From positions 1 through 6,842 of the forward strand of contig JAKAFQ010000234.1 of the NCBI GenBank assembly GCA_021817875.1: a stretch of DNA of 6,842 nucleotides. Direction: 5' to 3'. A program made the translations under genes and the position numbers. The notes under the pieces were generated by a model. That model worked only from the letters and a program-made list of their open reading frames with translations, was not told the origin of the DNA and made no database searches. Source of the DNA: Pseudomonadota bacterium (GTDB taxonomy: Bacteria > Pseudomonadota > Gammaproteobacteria > Steroidobacterales > Steroidobacteraceae). Of this stretch, positions 1 to 6,058 are shown in pieces; the stretch's first letter is position 1; each line of letters starts with the position of its first letter.

Positions 1-1
1 C

Positions 2-142
2 CGGCCAGGCCATTTCGGATTGCGGGGGCTGAAGGATCGTATCGAACATCTCGGCGGCCACCTCACGGTGGGCAACCGCGAGCGCGGCGGCATGGTGCTC
101 GCCGGGGAAATTCCGCTCGGTGCCGCCCCGGAGGGCGCATGA
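2..142 (+). CDS. Sensor histidine kinase, C-terminal end (partial)
   Basis: This is the last 46 codons of a gene that begins left of the window, read in the frame starting at base 2 and ending in TGA at 140-142. The peptide opens with GHFGLRGLKDRIEHLGG followed by LTV and a Gly-rich RERGG turn. This resembles the G2 box and last strands of the HATPase_c domain in NarL-family kinases (usual form GxGLxGMxxRxxxLGG). It would bind ATP and autophosphorylate upstream of the adjacent regulator. The stop overlaps the regulator's start as ATGA (139-142), which is typical of translationally coupled kinase-regulator pairs. The sensing domain, membrane segments and phospho-accepting His lie outside the window, so the stimulus is unknown. 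The family call rests on a short stretch plus the neighbouring response regulator. Confidence 0.82.
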   Translation, partial: RPGHFGLRGLKDRIEHLGGHLTVGNRERGGMVLAGEIPLGAAPEGA

Positions 143-771
143 TCCGCGTGCTGCTCGTCGACGATCATGCGGTGGTACGCACCGGATTCCGGTTGCTGCT
201 CGAGTCCGGCACGAATGTCTCGGTCATCGCCGAGGCCGCGACCGGCGAGGTGGCCTGTCAACGCTATCTCGAGCTCATTCCGGACGTGGTCGTGATGGAT
301 GTCGCCATGCCCGGCATGGGCGGCATCGAGGCGCTGCGGCGGATCCGCTCGCACCATCCGCAGGCGCGTGTGCTCGCACTTTCCGCGCATGATGACCCGG
401 TGCACGCGCGGCGGGCATTGCGCGAGGGGGCATCGGGATTTCTCTCCAAGCGCAGCGCCCCGGAGGCGCTGCTCGAGGCGATCACGAGCGTGGCGGCGGG
501 CAAGCGCTACATCGATCCGGGCGTGGCGCAACGGCTGGCGCTGACGGATGTCGCAGGCGGGCAGTCGCCCGCCGAGCGGCTCTCGGAGCGGGAGTTCGAG
601 GTGTTCATGCGGCTCGCCCGCGGGGAGTCCGTGCAGCGCATCGCCGAGGACCTGCGGCTCGCCGCCTCGACCATCGGCACGCATCTGTACAACGTCAAGC
701 AGAAACTCGGCGTTTCCAACCAGTCGGAGCTGACGCTGCTGGCGATCCGTCACGGCCTCATCGAAGCCTAG
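139..771 (+). CDS. NarL/FixJ-family two-component response regulator
   Basis: This 210-aa protein is a DNA-binding response regulator. Residues 1-120 form the receiver domain: the acidic pair D8-D9 (VLLVDDH), the phospho-accepting D54 (VVVMDVAMPG), the switch S82 (ALSAHDD) and K104 (GFLSKRS) are all present. Residues about 146-210 form a LuxR-type helix-turn-helix (LSEREFEVFMRLARG, then RIAEDLRLAASTIGTHLYNV, then KLGVSNQSEL), with a recognition helix of the NarL, GacA and UvrY type. The length is normal for the family. The start at 139 overlaps the kinase stop by 4 nt, so the two are almost certainly co-translated and form a cognate pair. When phosphorylated it should dimerise and activate or repress promoters. 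Targets cannot be named from sequence, and nothing links it directly to the dioxygenase genes that follow after a 150-nt gap. It closely resembles the GacA/UvrY group, but orthology is not established. Confidence 0.93.
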   Translation: MIRVLLVDDHAVVRTGFRLLLESGTNVSVIAEAATGEVACQRYLELIPDVVVMDVAMPGMGGIEALRRIRSHHPQARVLALSAHDDPVHARRALREGASGFLSKRSAPEALLEAITSVAAGKRYIDPGVAQRLALTDVAGGQSPAERLSEREFEVFMRLARGESVQRIAEDLRLAASTIGTHLYNVKQKLGVSNQSELTLLAIRHGLIEA

Positions 772-813
772 CCGCCGGGAGCCGGCCGGCGCCGGCGCGC
801 ACCGATCGACGCG

Positions 814-832
814 GCTCATGTCACCGATGAGC
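814..832 (+). terminator. Weak candidate terminator hairpin after the response regulator
   Basis: GCTCAT (814-819) and ATGAGC (827-832) form a perfect 6-bp stem with a 7-nt loop. A competing pairing is CGGCTC (812-817) with GAGCCG (836-841), which is followed by GTTTAT. Neither has a proper T-tract, so it may only be a weak or Rho-assisted stop between the two-component operon and the dioxygenase operon. A perfect 12-bp GC palindrome lies just upstream at 785-796. This is inferred from base pairing alone. Confidence 0.25.
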
Positions 833-846
833 GGCGAGCCGTTTAT

Positions 847-898
847 CCTGTGCGCGGCAGGTGGATACTCGGGTGCGGAACGAGATTCAGTCTATCTC
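847..898. promoter_or_regulatory. Candidate operator region of the dioxygenase operon (two N7 dyads)
   Basis: The spacer before the dioxygenase alpha gene holds two short inverted repeats, each with a 7-nt centre: CCTG-N7-CAGG at 847-861 and GAGAT-N7-ATCTC at 882-898. The first is flanked by imperfect outer arms TATCC (844-848) and GGATA (863-867). LysR-type regulators often bind dyads with a 7-nt spacer, and a LysR gene lies just downstream of the dioxygenase genes, so these are plausible binding sites. Neither matches the classical T-N11-A pattern exactly. I could not identify a convincing -35/-10 pair. Confidence 0.3.
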
Positions 899-921
899 CG
901 GCCATCCTGAGGAGCCTGCCC

Positions 922-1269
922 ATGCCGCTTCGCCCGCGGGTCATTCCCGGCACCACGCTGTTCGACGGCGTCCAGGCCATCAAGGGATATGCCCTCAACA
1001 AAATGTGCTATTCCTTCAACTCCGCGGCCAACCGCGAGGAGTTCAAACGGGACGAGGACGCGTACTGCGCCCGCTACGGACTCAACCCCGGGCAGCGCGA
1101 GGCGATCCGCCGGCGCAATGTTCTCGAGCTGGTCGCCGCCGGCGGCAATGTCTATTACCTCGCCAAGTTCGCCGGCATTCTGGGACTGGACGTGCAGGAC
1201 CTCGGCGCGCAGCAGACGGGCATGACCAAGGACGAGTTCAAGGCGAAACTCGTCGCGGCGGGGAGGTGA
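922..1269 (+). CDS. ligA: LigAB-type extradiol dioxygenase, alpha (small) subunit
   Basis: This 115-aa protein is the small subunit of a protocatechuate 4,5-dioxygenase-type (class III extradiol) enzyme. It covers and completes the active site of the iron-bearing beta subunit encoded next door. Family hallmarks are PGTTLFDGVQAIKGYALNK near the start, NREEFKRDEDAY (38-48), GGNVYYLAKF (74-83) and TGMTKDEF (99-106). They align without gaps to Sphingobium LigA over residues 74-102. ATG 922 is chosen because AGGAG (910-914, within TGAGGAG) sits 7 nt upstream. An in-frame ATG at 850 lacks such a site and adds 24 residues unlike the family. The protein is shorter than Sphingobium LigA (about 139 aa) at both ends. 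It carries V91 where, in my recollection, LigA has Phe103, a pocket residue. Substrate could be protocatechuate or another catechol or gallate derivative. This subfamily is sometimes mislabelled protocatechuate 3,4-dioxygenase, but the fold family is the extradiol one. Confidence 0.9.
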   Translation: MPLRPRVIPGTTLFDGVQAIKGYALNKMCYSFNSAANREEFKRDEDAYCARYGLNPGQREAIRRRNVLELVAAGGNVYYLAKFAGILGLDVQDLGAQQTGMTKDEFKAKLVAAGR

Positions 1270-1272
1270 TCC

Positions 1273-2118
1273 ATGGCGAAGATCGTCGGTGCCATCACCA
1301 CTTCTCACGTCCCCGCGATCGGCCATGCCATCGCGCGCGATCTGCGTCAGGAACCGTATTGGAAGCCGTTCTTCGACGGCTATCCGCCGGTGCACCGCTG
1401 GCTGGCGCAGGCGCGGCCCGACGTGGCGGTGATTTTATACAACGATCATGGGCTCAATTTCTTCCTCGACAAAATGCCGACGTTCGCCGTCGGGGCCGCG
1501 GCCGAGTACCGCAACGCCGACGAGGGCTGGGGTATCCCGACGGTGCCCCCGGTTCCCGGGGACCAGCGGTTGTCGTGGCATCTGATCGAGCGGCTCGTGG
1601 GCGAGGATTTCGACCTCACCACCTGCCAGGAGATGCTGGTCGATCACGCCTTCACCATTCCGATGGCGCTGCTGTGGCCCGGGCAGGGCGCCTGGCCGGT
1701 GCGCACCGTTCCGGTGTGCATCAACACGGTGCAGCATCCACTGCCGTCGGCCCTGCGCTGTTTCCGGCTCGGCCAGGCGCTCGGACGGGCCATCGAGTCC
1801 TATGACGAGGACCTGCGGGTGGTCGTGATCGGCACCGGCGGTCTGAGCCACCAGCTCGAGGGCGAGCGCGCCGGTTTCATCAACCGGGCGTTCGATATCG
1901 AGTTCATGGAAAAGCTTCCCGGGGACCCGCTGTGGGCGACGCGCTACTCGGTGAGCGAGCTGGTCGAGCTCACCGGCACGCAGGGCATCGAGCTGCTGAT
2001 GTGGCTGGCGGCCCGCGGCGCCCTCGGCGGCGAGGCGGTCACGGTCCACTCCAATTACCACATTCCCATCTCCAACACCGCGACGGGACTGATGGTGATG
2101 GAGCGCCGGGCCGCCTGA
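1273..2118 (+). CDS. ligB: LigAB-type extradiol dioxygenase, beta (catalytic) subunit
   Basis: This 281-aa protein is the catalytic, Fe(II)-binding LigB-type subunit that opens dihydroxylated aromatic rings beside the diol. The whole length resembles Sphingobium LigB: ITTSHVPAIG at the start, YNDHGLNFF, ADEGWGIPTVPPV, VDHAFTIP, GTGGLSHQLEGERAGFIN, TQGIELLMWLAARGAL and YHIPISNTATG. By that alignment the iron ligands are H12, H59 and E240 and the catalytic base is H193. H125 and the carboxylate-contacting S267 are also kept. All of these after H12 are offset by two residues from the LigB positions known to me (H61, E242, H195, S269), so the active site is intact. The start follows the alpha stop by 3 nt, with GGGAGG (1261-1266) as ribosome binding site, so the two are translated together. 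It is about 20 residues shorter than LigB at the C terminus. No other gene of the 4,5-cleavage pathway (ligC, ligI, ligJ or ligK type) lies in the window. Confidence 0.94.
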   Translation: MAKIVGAITTSHVPAIGHAIARDLRQEPYWKPFFDGYPPVHRWLAQARPDVAVILYNDHGLNFFLDKMPTFAVGAAAEYRNADEGWGIPTVPPVPGDQRLSWHLIERLVGEDFDLTTCQEMLVDHAFTIPMALLWPGQGAWPVRTVPVCINTVQHPLPSALRCFRLGQALGRAIESYDEDLRVVVIGTGGLSHQLEGERAGFINRAFDIEFMEKLPGDPLWATRYSVSELVELTGTQGIELLMWLAARGALGGEAVTVHSNYHIPISNTATGLMVMERRAA

Positions 2119-2140
2119 GCGGGCGTCGCGCGGCGCCCGT
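2119..2140 (+). terminator. Candidate stem-loop directly after ligB
   Basis: Immediately after the ligB stop codon, GCGGGCG (2119-2125) can pair with CGCCCGT (2134-2140), one pair being G-U, around an 8-nt loop. No T-run follows, so it is at best a Rho-dependent or 3'-end-protecting hairpin. GC-rich pairing of this size is common by chance here. The remaining 150 nt before the LysR start hold no gene I can support, only a small TGTG-T-CACA dyad at 2233-2241. Confidence 0.25.
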
Positions 2141-2291
2141 TCGCGCGGTGTACCCCGGCAATGCGCCGGGCGCGGGCCACGGTGCGCCGGCCTCGTCGCG
2201 GCAGCGCTCCCCCGAGGGAATCGGCGCGGCGCTGTGTCACAATGGCTGCGCCTGCCGCCGATCCCGCCACGGGGGCGGCGCGCGCAAGCCC

Positions 2292-3221
2292 ATGAGCGAC
2301 CTGCATTCCCCGCCAGCGCCTCTTCTTGAAATCGACGGCCGCATGCTGCGGACGTTCCTGGCGGTGCTCGAGACGGGCTCGGTCACCGCGGCCGCCGAGC
2401 GGCTCGGGGTCACACAGTCGGCGGTCAGTCACGCGCTCGAGCGATTGCGCGAGGCGCTGGGTGACCCGCTGTTCGTGAAGTCGGGCCGGGGCATCGCGGC
2501 CACTGCGCACGCCGAGGCGCTCGCCATCCCCGCGCGGCGGCTTCTCGAGGATCTCTCGGGGCTTGCCCGTCGTGCGCAGTTCGTTCCCGAGCGCACCGAT
2601 CTGGTGCTCAGCGTGGCGGCCAACGATTTTCAGCGTGACCTGCTGTTGCCGACGTTCCAGAGACGACTCGCCGGGCGGCTGAGGAGCCTGCGCCTGATCG
2701 TCATCCCCTCGCGCGCCCCCAGCGCGGAGATGCTCCGCGAGGGGCGCTGCGATCTGCTCATCACGCCCCGCCCGCCGGAGGGCTCGGACATCCTGCAGAA
2801 GCGGCTGTTCACCGATCGCTTCGTCTGCTTTTTCGATCCGCGGGAGCGGGCCGCGCCGGGCACGCTGCCGGAGTACCTGGCCGCCCGACACATCACCGTG
2901 GCCTACGAGGACGGCCGGCGCATGGAGTTCGACGACCTGCTCGAGGCGCGGGGGCTGGCGCGCACGGTCGGGGTGGCGGTGCCGAATTTCGGGGGAATCA
3001 GCGCCTTTCTGCGCGGCACGGACATGCTGGCGAGTCTGCCGTCACTGCTGCGCTTCGGACCGCTGCAGGGCTTCGGGGTCGGCCCGTTGCCGCTCAACGC
3101 GCCCGAGCTGTCGATGTACGCGGTGTGGCATCGCCGGCATCACGACGACCCGGCGCACGGCTGGCTGCGTGCCCAGCTCGAGGGGGTCGCGAACGACATC
3201 ACCGGCGCGACGCGCCAGTGA
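2292..3221 (+). CDS. LysR-family transcriptional regulator
   Basis: This 309-aa protein has the standard LysR layout. A winged helix-turn-helix spans residues about 18-77 (MLRTFLAVLETGSVTAAAE, then LGVTQSAVSHALERLREALG, then DPLFVKSGRGIAATAHA). A periplasmic-binding-protein-like effector domain follows at about 103-300 (LVLSVAANDFQRDLLLPTF; GRCDLLITPRPPEGSDILQKRLF; DRFVCFFDPRER). The effector domain resembles NodD/NahR-like members that respond to aromatic compounds. It lies 173 nt downstream of ligB on the same strand and is the best candidate regulator of the dioxygenase operon, though LysR genes are more often divergent from their target. ATG 2292 has no clear Shine-Dalgarno; a later in-frame ATG at 2343 would start directly at the HTH. 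The open frame runs upstream into ligB but offers no family-like sequence there. The protein ends 6 nt from the convergent purU stop. Confidence 0.91.
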   Translation: MSDLHSPPAPLLEIDGRMLRTFLAVLETGSVTAAAERLGVTQSAVSHALERLREALGDPLFVKSGRGIAATAHAEALAIPARRLLEDLSGLARRAQFVPERTDLVLSVAANDFQRDLLLPTFQRRLAGRLRSLRLIVIPSRAPSAEMLREGRCDLLITPRPPEGSDILQKRLFTDRFVCFFDPRERAAPGTLPEYLAARHITVAYEDGRRMEFDDLLEARGLARTVGVAVPNFGGISAFLRGTDMLASLPSLLRFGPLQGFGVGPLPLNAPELSMYAVWHRRHHDDPAHGWLRAQLEGVANDITGATRQ

Positions 3222-3227
3222 GCGCGG

Positions 3228-4160
3228 TTACCGGAGGACCACCGTGCGGCGGCCGTTGCGGAACACGCGCTGCTCGGCGTGCCATTTGATCGCGCGGTTG
3301 AGCACCACGGTCTCGAGCTCGCTGCCGACCACGGCGAGGTCCTCGGCCGACTGGCTGTGATCGACCCGCTCGACCTCCTGCTCGATGATCGGCCCTTCGT
3401 CCAGATCGGTCGTGACGTAGTGCGCGGTCGCGCCGATCAGCTTCACACCGCGCTGGTGCGCCTGGTGATAGGCCTTCGCCCCCTTGAAACCGGGCAGGAA
3501 GGAGTGATGGATGTTGATCGCCTTGCCCTCGAAGTACCCGCAGGCATCGGCGCTGAGGATCTGCATGTAGCGGGCCAGCACCAGCAGCTGCGCATCGGCC
3601 TTCTCGAACAGCTCGATCAGCCGCCGCTCCTGCTCGGCCTTGCGCCCGTCGATGATCGGCAGGTAGTGGTACGGCACGCCGTGCCACTCGGCAAGGCTCC
3701 TCATGTCCTGGTGGTTCGAGACCACCGCCACCACCTCCACCGGCAGCGTCCCGGTGCTCCAGCGGTGCAGAATGCTGTTGAGGCAATGACCCTGGCGCGA
3801 GACCGCAAGCAGCGCCCGGCAGCGCCGGCGCACCTCGTGAAAGCTCCAGCGCATGCCGAATCGCCGCCCGACCTGCGCGGCGAACGCCTGCTCGAGCGCC
3901 TGCGCCTGCGGCAGGCCCCTGCCGTCATCGTGAAACACCGTGCGCATGAACGAGGTCCGGCTGTCCGGATCGTTGTGGTGCTGCGCCTCGGTGATCGTGG
4001 CGTGGTGCTCGGCGAGAAATCCCGCGACCGCCGCCACCACGCCCGTCACGTCCGGGCACGAGGTGGTCAGGGTGTACAGCGGCGGCTGGCTCGCCGCGGA
4101 TGCCTGGCCCGGGCCCTGCTGCGCACGGGCAACGGGTCCTTCAGCGGTGGAGATGACCAT
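3228..4160 (-). CDS. purU: Formyltetrahydrofolate deformylase
   Basis: This 310-aa cytosolic enzyme hydrolyses 10-formyl-THF to formate and THF, balancing the folate one-carbon pool. An N-terminal ACT domain spans about 29-105 (LYTLTTSCPDVTGVVAAVAG), and a formyltransferase-fold catalytic domain spans about 115-305. The motif SRQGHCLNSILHRW (121-134) is typical of PurU. The catalytic triad is present as N216 and H218 (INIHHSFLPGFKGA) and D254 (TTDLDEGPII). The start at 4160 is fixed by AGGTG (4170-4166) overlapping the TAG of the upstream gene, leaving 8 nt between genes, so the two are one operon. It is longer than E. coli PurU (280 aa) because of a low-complexity Ala/Gln/Gly-rich N-terminal tail of about 27 residues. 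PurU genes often accompany sarcosine oxidase genes, where demethylation loads THF with one-carbon units. That fits soxB just beyond the divergent promoter region. Confidence 0.96.
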   Translation of the reverse strand: MVISTAEGPVARAQQGPGQASAASQPPLYTLTTSCPDVTGVVAAVAGFLAEHHATITEAQHHNDPDSRTSFMRTVFHDDGRGLPQAQALEQAFAAQVGRRFGMRWSFHEVRRRCRALLAVSRQGHCLNSILHRWSTGTLPVEVVAVVSNHQDMRSLAEWHGVPYHYLPIIDGRKAEQERRLIELFEKADAQLLVLARYMQILSADACGYFEGKAINIHHSFLPGFKGAKAYHQAHQRGVKLIGATAHYVTTDLDEGPIIEQEVERVDHSQSAEDLAVVGSELETVVLNRAIKWHAEQRVFRNGRRTVVLR

Positions 4161-4168
4161 ATCGGCAC

Positions 4169-5737
4169 CTAGACGTTCGAGTCCGGAAAGGACGCCTTGC
4201 GGCGGTTCATGTAATCGAGCAGCGCCTCGTCGATCGCCACATCGAGCGGCGGCGCCTCGTACTCGGCCAGCTGCTTCTTCCACAACGCGTTGGCCCGCCT
4301 GACGATATCGGCGGAACCCTCCGCCTCCCACTGCTCGAAGCTGTTGTTGTCGGCGAGCGGCGAGCGGTAAAACGCCGTCTCGAAGTTCGCCTGGGTATGG
4401 GCACAGCCGAGAAAGTGCCTGCCGGGACCGACCTCGCGGATGGCATTCATGGCCTGGCCGTTCTCGCTGAGATCAACGCCCTGCAGCAGAGTGTGCATCA
4501 TGCCCGCCTGGTCGGCGTCCATGACGAACTTCTCGTATCCCATGGTCAGCCCGCCCTCGAGCCAGCCGCTCGTGTGCAGCACGAAGTTCACCCCCCCGAG
4601 GCAGGTCGGCAGGAGCGTCTGGGCCGACTCGAACGCCGCCTGGCCGTCGGGAATCTTCGCGCCGCAGAGCGCACCGCCGGAGCGAAACGGCACGCCCAGC
4701 CGGCGCGCCAGCGCCGCCATGACGTACAGCACGAGCGCCGGCTCCGGCGTGCCGAAGGTGGGCGCCCCCGACTGCATCGACAGCGACGAAGCGAAACTTC
4801 CGAGCACGACGGGCGCGCCCGGATTGACGAGCTGCGCGAGCGCCATTCCGGCGAGCGCCTCGGCGAGGGTCTGCGCCACCGTGCCGGCCACGGTCACCGG
4901 CGACATGGCGCCGGCGAGGATGAAGGGCGTGAGAATGGTCGCCTGATTGGCGCGCGCGTAGGTCTTCAGCGCCCCGAGCATCGTCGCATCCCAGGTCATG
5001 GGAGAATTCGCGTTGATCAGGCTGATGACGCAGGTCCTGGGCTTGCCCGTGTCCGGATCGATGAACCGGTCTCCAAAGAGGATCCGGGTCATCTCAACGC
5101 TATCCTGGGCCCGCTCCGCCGCGGTGACCGAACCCATGTAGGGCTTGTCACTGTACTTGATGTGGCTGTACACCATATCGAAGTGCCGTTTGTTGACCGG
5201 CAGGTCGACCGGCTCGCAGATGGTGCCTCCCGAGTGGTGCAGCCACGGCGAGACGTACGCCAGCTTGACGAAATTGCGGAAATCCTCGATGCGCGCATAG
5301 CGGCGCCCCTCGTCCAGGCTGCGGATGAAGGGCGAGCCGTAGGCCGGCGCGAACACGGTCCGCTCGCCACCGATCACCACGCTGCGCGCCGGATTGCGCG
5401 CGTGCTGCGTGAACTCCCTCGGAGCCGAGCGGCGGATGAGGCTGCGGCACATGCCGCGCGGGAAGCGCACCCGCTCGCCGTCGACCTCGGCACCGGCGTT
5501 GCGCAGGATCTGCAATGTCTCGGGATCGTCCCGGAAATCGATGCCGATCTGCTCGAGGATGGTGTCCGCGTTGTGCTCGAGCAGTTCCAGCCCCTCGCTG
5601 TCGAGCACCTCGTAGCACGGGATTCTGCGCGTGATATAGGGTACGGAAGCGTGGCCGCGTGCGGTGCGCGCGGCTCGCTTGGCATCGCGACCACTCGGCC
5701 GACGCGACCGGGTCACTTGAGCTGGCTGCTCGTCCAT
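4169..5737 (-). CDS. MttB-family (trimethylamine:corrinoid) methyltransferase, non-pyrrolysine type
   Basis: This 522-aa protein belongs to the COG5598/MttB superfamily, whose members move a methyl group from a methylated amine to a corrinoid protein. Supporting stretches are LLEHNADTILEQIGIDFRD near the N terminus, SPFIRSLDEGRRYA, MSPVTVAGTVAQTLAEALAG, GTPEPALVLYVMAALARRLG, GGALCGAKIPDGQA (355-368) and LEGGLTMGYEKFVMDADQAG (393-412). There is no internal in-frame TAG, so it is the pyrrolysine-free type. That group includes characterised glycine betaine, proline betaine and carnitine demethylases, so the substrate may be a betaine rather than trimethylamine. ATG 5737 is preferred because GGGAG lies 5 nt upstream; ATG 5761 would add 8 residues but has no such site. 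An Arg/Lys-rich tail (8 basic residues in 9-29) precedes the core. purU follows 8 nt downstream. No corrinoid protein or corrinoid:THF methyltransferase gene is in the window. Confidence 0.91.
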   Translation of the reverse strand: MDEQPAQVTRSRRPSGRDAKRAARTARGHASVPYITRRIPCYEVLDSEGLELLEHNADTILEQIGIDFRDDPETLQILRNAGAEVDGERVRFPRGMCRSLIRRSAPREFTQHARNPARSVVIGGERTVFAPAYGSPFIRSLDEGRRYARIEDFRNFVKLAYVSPWLHHSGGTICEPVDLPVNKRHFDMVYSHIKYSDKPYMGSVTAAERAQDSVEMTRILFGDRFIDPDTGKPRTCVISLINANSPMTWDATMLGALKTYARANQATILTPFILAGAMSPVTVAGTVAQTLAEALAGMALAQLVNPGAPVVLGSFASSLSMQSGAPTFGTPEPALVLYVMAALARRLGVPFRSGGALCGAKIPDGQAAFESAQTLLPTCLGGVNFVLHTSGWLEGGLTMGYEKFVMDADQAGMMHTLLQGVDLSENGQAMNAIREVGPGRHFLGCAHTQANFETAFYRSPLADNNSFEQWEAEGSADIVRRANALWKKQLAEYEAPPLDVAIDEALLDYMNRRKASFPDSNV

Positions 5738-5764
5738 GGAGGCTCCCGCGTTGAATGACATGCC

Positions 5765-5796
5765 GTATGGGCGCTGCCGGTAGTATGAGCGCTGCC
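5765..5796. repeat. Tandem 14-bp direct repeat, candidate operator
   Basis: GTATGGGCGCTGCC (5765-5778) recurs as GTATGAGCGCTGCC (5783-5796), identical at 13 of 14 bases and offset by 18 bp. The pair lies 28-59 bp upstream of the preferred mttB-like start, where an activator or repressor of that operon would bind. Tandem direct half-sites are typical of AraC-family regulators, which control betaine and sarcosine catabolism in pseudomonads, but no regulator gene of that family is in view. Function is inferred. Confidence 0.5.
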
Positions 5797-5965
5797 CTGC
5801 GCCGCGGGATGACCGATTTGCGGCATCGACTTGCCCAGAACCGTCCCCAACCGCCTGCGCGCAGCGGGCCGCCGCAGGTCAAGTCACCGCCTCGAGCGGG
5901 GCGGTTGGCGCGCACTGGCATGTCCAACGGGGCTCGGGCCGCGCCGCGCCGGATCCGATGCGCCA

Positions 5966-5987
5966 GGCCGGAGCCGTCGGTCCGGCC
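5966..5987 (+). other. Perfect 7-bp hairpin upstream of soxB
   Basis: GGCCGGA (5966-5972) and TCCGGCC (5981-5987) are perfect reverse complements around an 8-nt loop. It sits about 130 nt before the soxB start and may be either a DNA operator or part of the transcribed leader. The transcription start is unknown. Confidence 0.4.
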
Positions 5988-6031
5988 CCCGATTCCGTGC
6001 CGGCCCGATGTCGCCCCCGTACAAGCGCCTC

Positions 6032-6058
6032 GGCGCCCCGGTGCTCGTACCGGGCGCC
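6032..6058 (+). other. Strong leader hairpin upstream of soxB
   Basis: GGCGC (6032-6036) plus CCGGT (6038-6042) pair with ACCGG (6049-6053) plus GCGCC (6054-6058). This gives 10 base pairs with one bulged C (6037) and a 6-nt loop, 57 nt before the soxB ATG. A second hairpin, GCGGC (6064-6068) with GCCGC (6076-6080), follows directly. No T-tract follows either, so they are not intrinsic terminators. They may form a structured 5' leader. Confidence 0.45.

Noticed and set aside
785..796. Perfect 12-bp palindrome GCCGGCGCCGGC as an operator or terminator
   Set aside because: It is made only of G and C in very GC-rich DNA, lies just after the response regulator stop, and has no T-run or second copy. 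Chance is a sufficient explanation.
861..1805. A 314-codon open frame spanning ligA and part of ligB
   Set aside because: It overlaps two strongly supported dioxygenase genes in another frame and has low-complexity Arg/Ala/Gly composition.
1932..2291. Upstream in-frame extension of the LysR gene by 120 codons into ligB
   Set aside because: The extra peptide is unlike any LysR N terminus and overlaps the conserved end of ligB. LysR proteins begin close to the helix-turn-helix.
4169..4171. TAG stop of the MttB-like gene as a pyrrolysine codon, since archaeal MttB uses TAG in this way
   Set aside because: The TAG comes after a full-length core at the usual C terminus, the frame beyond it is not that of purU, and TAG overlaps the purU ribosome binding site. 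It is an ordinary stop.
3279..4172. A 297-codon open frame on the + strand, antisense to purU
   Set aside because: It has no family features, while the opposite strand encodes a full PurU with catalytic triad and ribosome binding site.
4397..5758. A 453-codon open frame on the + strand, antisense to the mttB-like gene
   Set aside because: It is rich in Arg, His, Ala and Gly with no recognisable motif, and mirrors the GC-biased codons of a well-supported gene. It is a codon-bias shadow.
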